Shown one piece after another: positions 63,331-64,000 of a DNA stretch of 64,000 nucleotides. Each line of letters opens with the position of its first letter. Positions within the stretch are counted from its first letter, which is position 1. A program made the position numbers and the translations under genes. Source of the DNA: a virus; IMG/VR virus record IMGVR_UViG_3300029893_000001, positions 1-64,000 of that record. The stretch is one strand, 5' to 3'. A model generated the notes under the pieces. The model saw nothing but the letters and a program-made list of their open reading frames with translations. It searched no databases and had not been told where the DNA came from.

Positions 63331-63615
63331 GACCACTATCTCCGGCCGAAGCCACCTTGGATTCAGGGCTTCCTCGGTCCCTCGAATCTCATTAGCACAG
63401 GTATCGCAGAGGGGAGAATGCACGTCGTCGGCGCCAAAGCAATAAGGGTAGCGCTTGCGACAGCGTAGGCACACGTACGTTTTGCACGTACGCCCGTTGT
63501 CGCTCAAGTACCGTGAACAGGGTCCCCCATCGCACGGACAATATGCATCGACCGGCCAATGACGTGCTCTGGTCTTCGTGATGTGGTCAATGGCCTCTGA
63601 CGGAAGGCGCTTCAT
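63328..63615 (-). CDS. Multi-cysteine zinc protein, 95 aa
   Basis: Start at 63615 (MKRLPSEAIDHITKTRARHW), 4-base overlap with the PP2C-like gene. Cysteines in CPCDGGPC, CLRCRKRYPYC and CDTC would bind two zinc ions. It has the look of a small RING- or B-box-like cluster but the spacing fits no family I know. Confidence 0.6.
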   Translation of the reverse strand: MKRLPSEAIDHITKTRARHWPVDAYCPCDGGPCSRYLSDNGRTCKTYVCLRCRKRYPYCFGADDVHSPLCDTCANEIRGTEEALNPRWLRPEIVV

Positions 63616-64000
63616 GCGTCGTCCATTGCAATGGCGGCTACAGAGAGATCGTCGTAGTGAACCCACCCCTTTTCCTGACAGGTCTTCGTCAGGAACTTTC
63701 GGACTCTACGAACAACGAATTCGCCCTTCATGTTCTTGAATTGGGTCAGCTCGTTGAGAATCGCATCAAGCGCTACTGGTGTGGCCCTTTTGCTGGTCTC
63801 ACTCGCCTCGATTCCCTGAAAGGACAACACCCCATCCGATAGAAGCATCACCAAGTCGTACTTTTTAGAGTCGAAGAACATGTGATAGGGACGAAACCAG
63901 TCTCCCTCCGTAGAGTAAAACTGGTGCGAAGACCGTAACAGAGTTCCAAATTCACCATACTCGATCCGAATAGATGCTGCACCACCTTGCGTATGTTCAA
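63612..64000 (-). CDS. PP2C-like phosphatase, C-terminal part (gene runs off the window)
   Basis: The open frame continues past position 63998 without a stop, so the ATG at 63881 is not the start. Visible: EHTQGGAASIRIEYG, FRPYHMFFDSKKYD, then LVMLLSDGVLSF and HYDDLSVAAIAM. The SDGV (metal-binding Asp) and the final DDLS..AI match the C-terminal part of PP2C-type Ser/Thr phosphatases. The kinase 1.5 kb away makes a kinase-phosphatase pair likely, as in YegI/YegK. Confidence 0.65.
   Translation of the reverse strand, partial: EHTQGGAASIRIEYGEFGTLLRSSHQFYSTEGDWFRPYHMFFDSKKYDLVMLLSDGVLSFQGIEASETSKRATPVALDAILNELTQFKNMKGEFVVRRVRKFLTKTCQEKGWVHYDDLSVAAIAMDDA

Noticed and set aside
1-64000. tRNA genes to go with Thg1 and the CCA enzyme
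   Set aside because: I looked for the GGTTCGA-type T-arm with matching acceptor stems and found none that fold; GGTTCGA-like hits are mostly the GAACCC promoter motif read on the other strand.

Overview
The window looks like an interior piece of a large tailed-phage genome. Nearly all genes lie on the minus strand. They are short, often start-stop overlapping (ATGA or GTGA junctions), mostly unrecognised, and separated only by a recurring promoter-like motif or by hairpin terminators. Recognisable phage or phage-typical proteins are an rIIA/rIIB pair, RNase HI, a cell-wall M23 peptidase, a beta-helix structural protein, a DUF2829 (Tad2-like) protein, an AcrVA2-like protein, a CCA-adding/poly(A) polymerase-type enzyme and a Thg1-type 3'-5' polymerase. 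A myxobacterial-style lipoprotein (lipobox followed by an Asp/Ser/Gly-rich linker, about 9.6-10.2 kb) and a GC-rich foreign patch at about 24.9-25.7 kb suggest a Myxococcota host; this is an inference, not a proof. I found no tRNA or rRNA gene and no packaging, capsid or DNA polymerase gene.

Layout. 0-24.8 kb: minus-strand operons of small proteins, with zinc-ribbon proteins, CCA enzyme, a cyclic-phosphate-processing receiver (cREC) protein, a ParB-like protein, and a probable counter-defence pair (DUF2829 plus AcrVA2-like). 24.8-25.7 kb: a GC-rich patch that joins a truncated AbiEi-type antitoxin to a truncated piece of a tail operon and cuts into the phage genes on both sides. 25.7-45.9 kb: a large DUF2135-like protein, histidine phosphatase, rIIB and rIIA, multi-zinc proteins, two HExxH proteins (one SprT-like). 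45.9-48.3 kb: an AT-richer plus-strand pair (M23 peptidase, beta-helix protein). 48.3-53.2 kb: ATP-grasp protein, RNase HI and the most striking feature of the window, a CRISPR locus. 53.2-64 kb: a large protein with a histone-H1-like tail, Thg1, a Ser/Thr kinase fused to a probable beta-propeller, and a PP2C-like phosphatase running off the right edge.

The CRISPR locus (about 50.29-52.96 kb) has five identical 36-nt repeats with four 37-40-nt spacers, a degenerate outlying repeat, and an inverted degenerate repeat (26 of 36 positions match the reverse complement of the repeat) followed by two hairpins and a terminator. That last part has the layout of a tracrRNA. Convergent to it lies a 464-residue TnpB/Cas12-like protein in which the first catalytic RuvC aspartate is replaced by histidine (His239) while the second acidic residue and the zinc ribbon are kept. 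The effector gene overlaps the end of a 202-residue coiled-coil protein gene, and both lie behind a copy of the phage promoter motif. No cas1, cas2 or other cas gene is present. The best reading is a phage-encoded, probably cleavage-deficient, miniature type V-like system that may act by binding and silencing.

Gene expression probably depends on a contiguous 19-bp motif, consensus YGAACCCWGCCGATANTAR on the minus strand, seen 14 times and always pointing in the direction of the minus-strand genes. Several copies share bases with the stop codon of the gene upstream.
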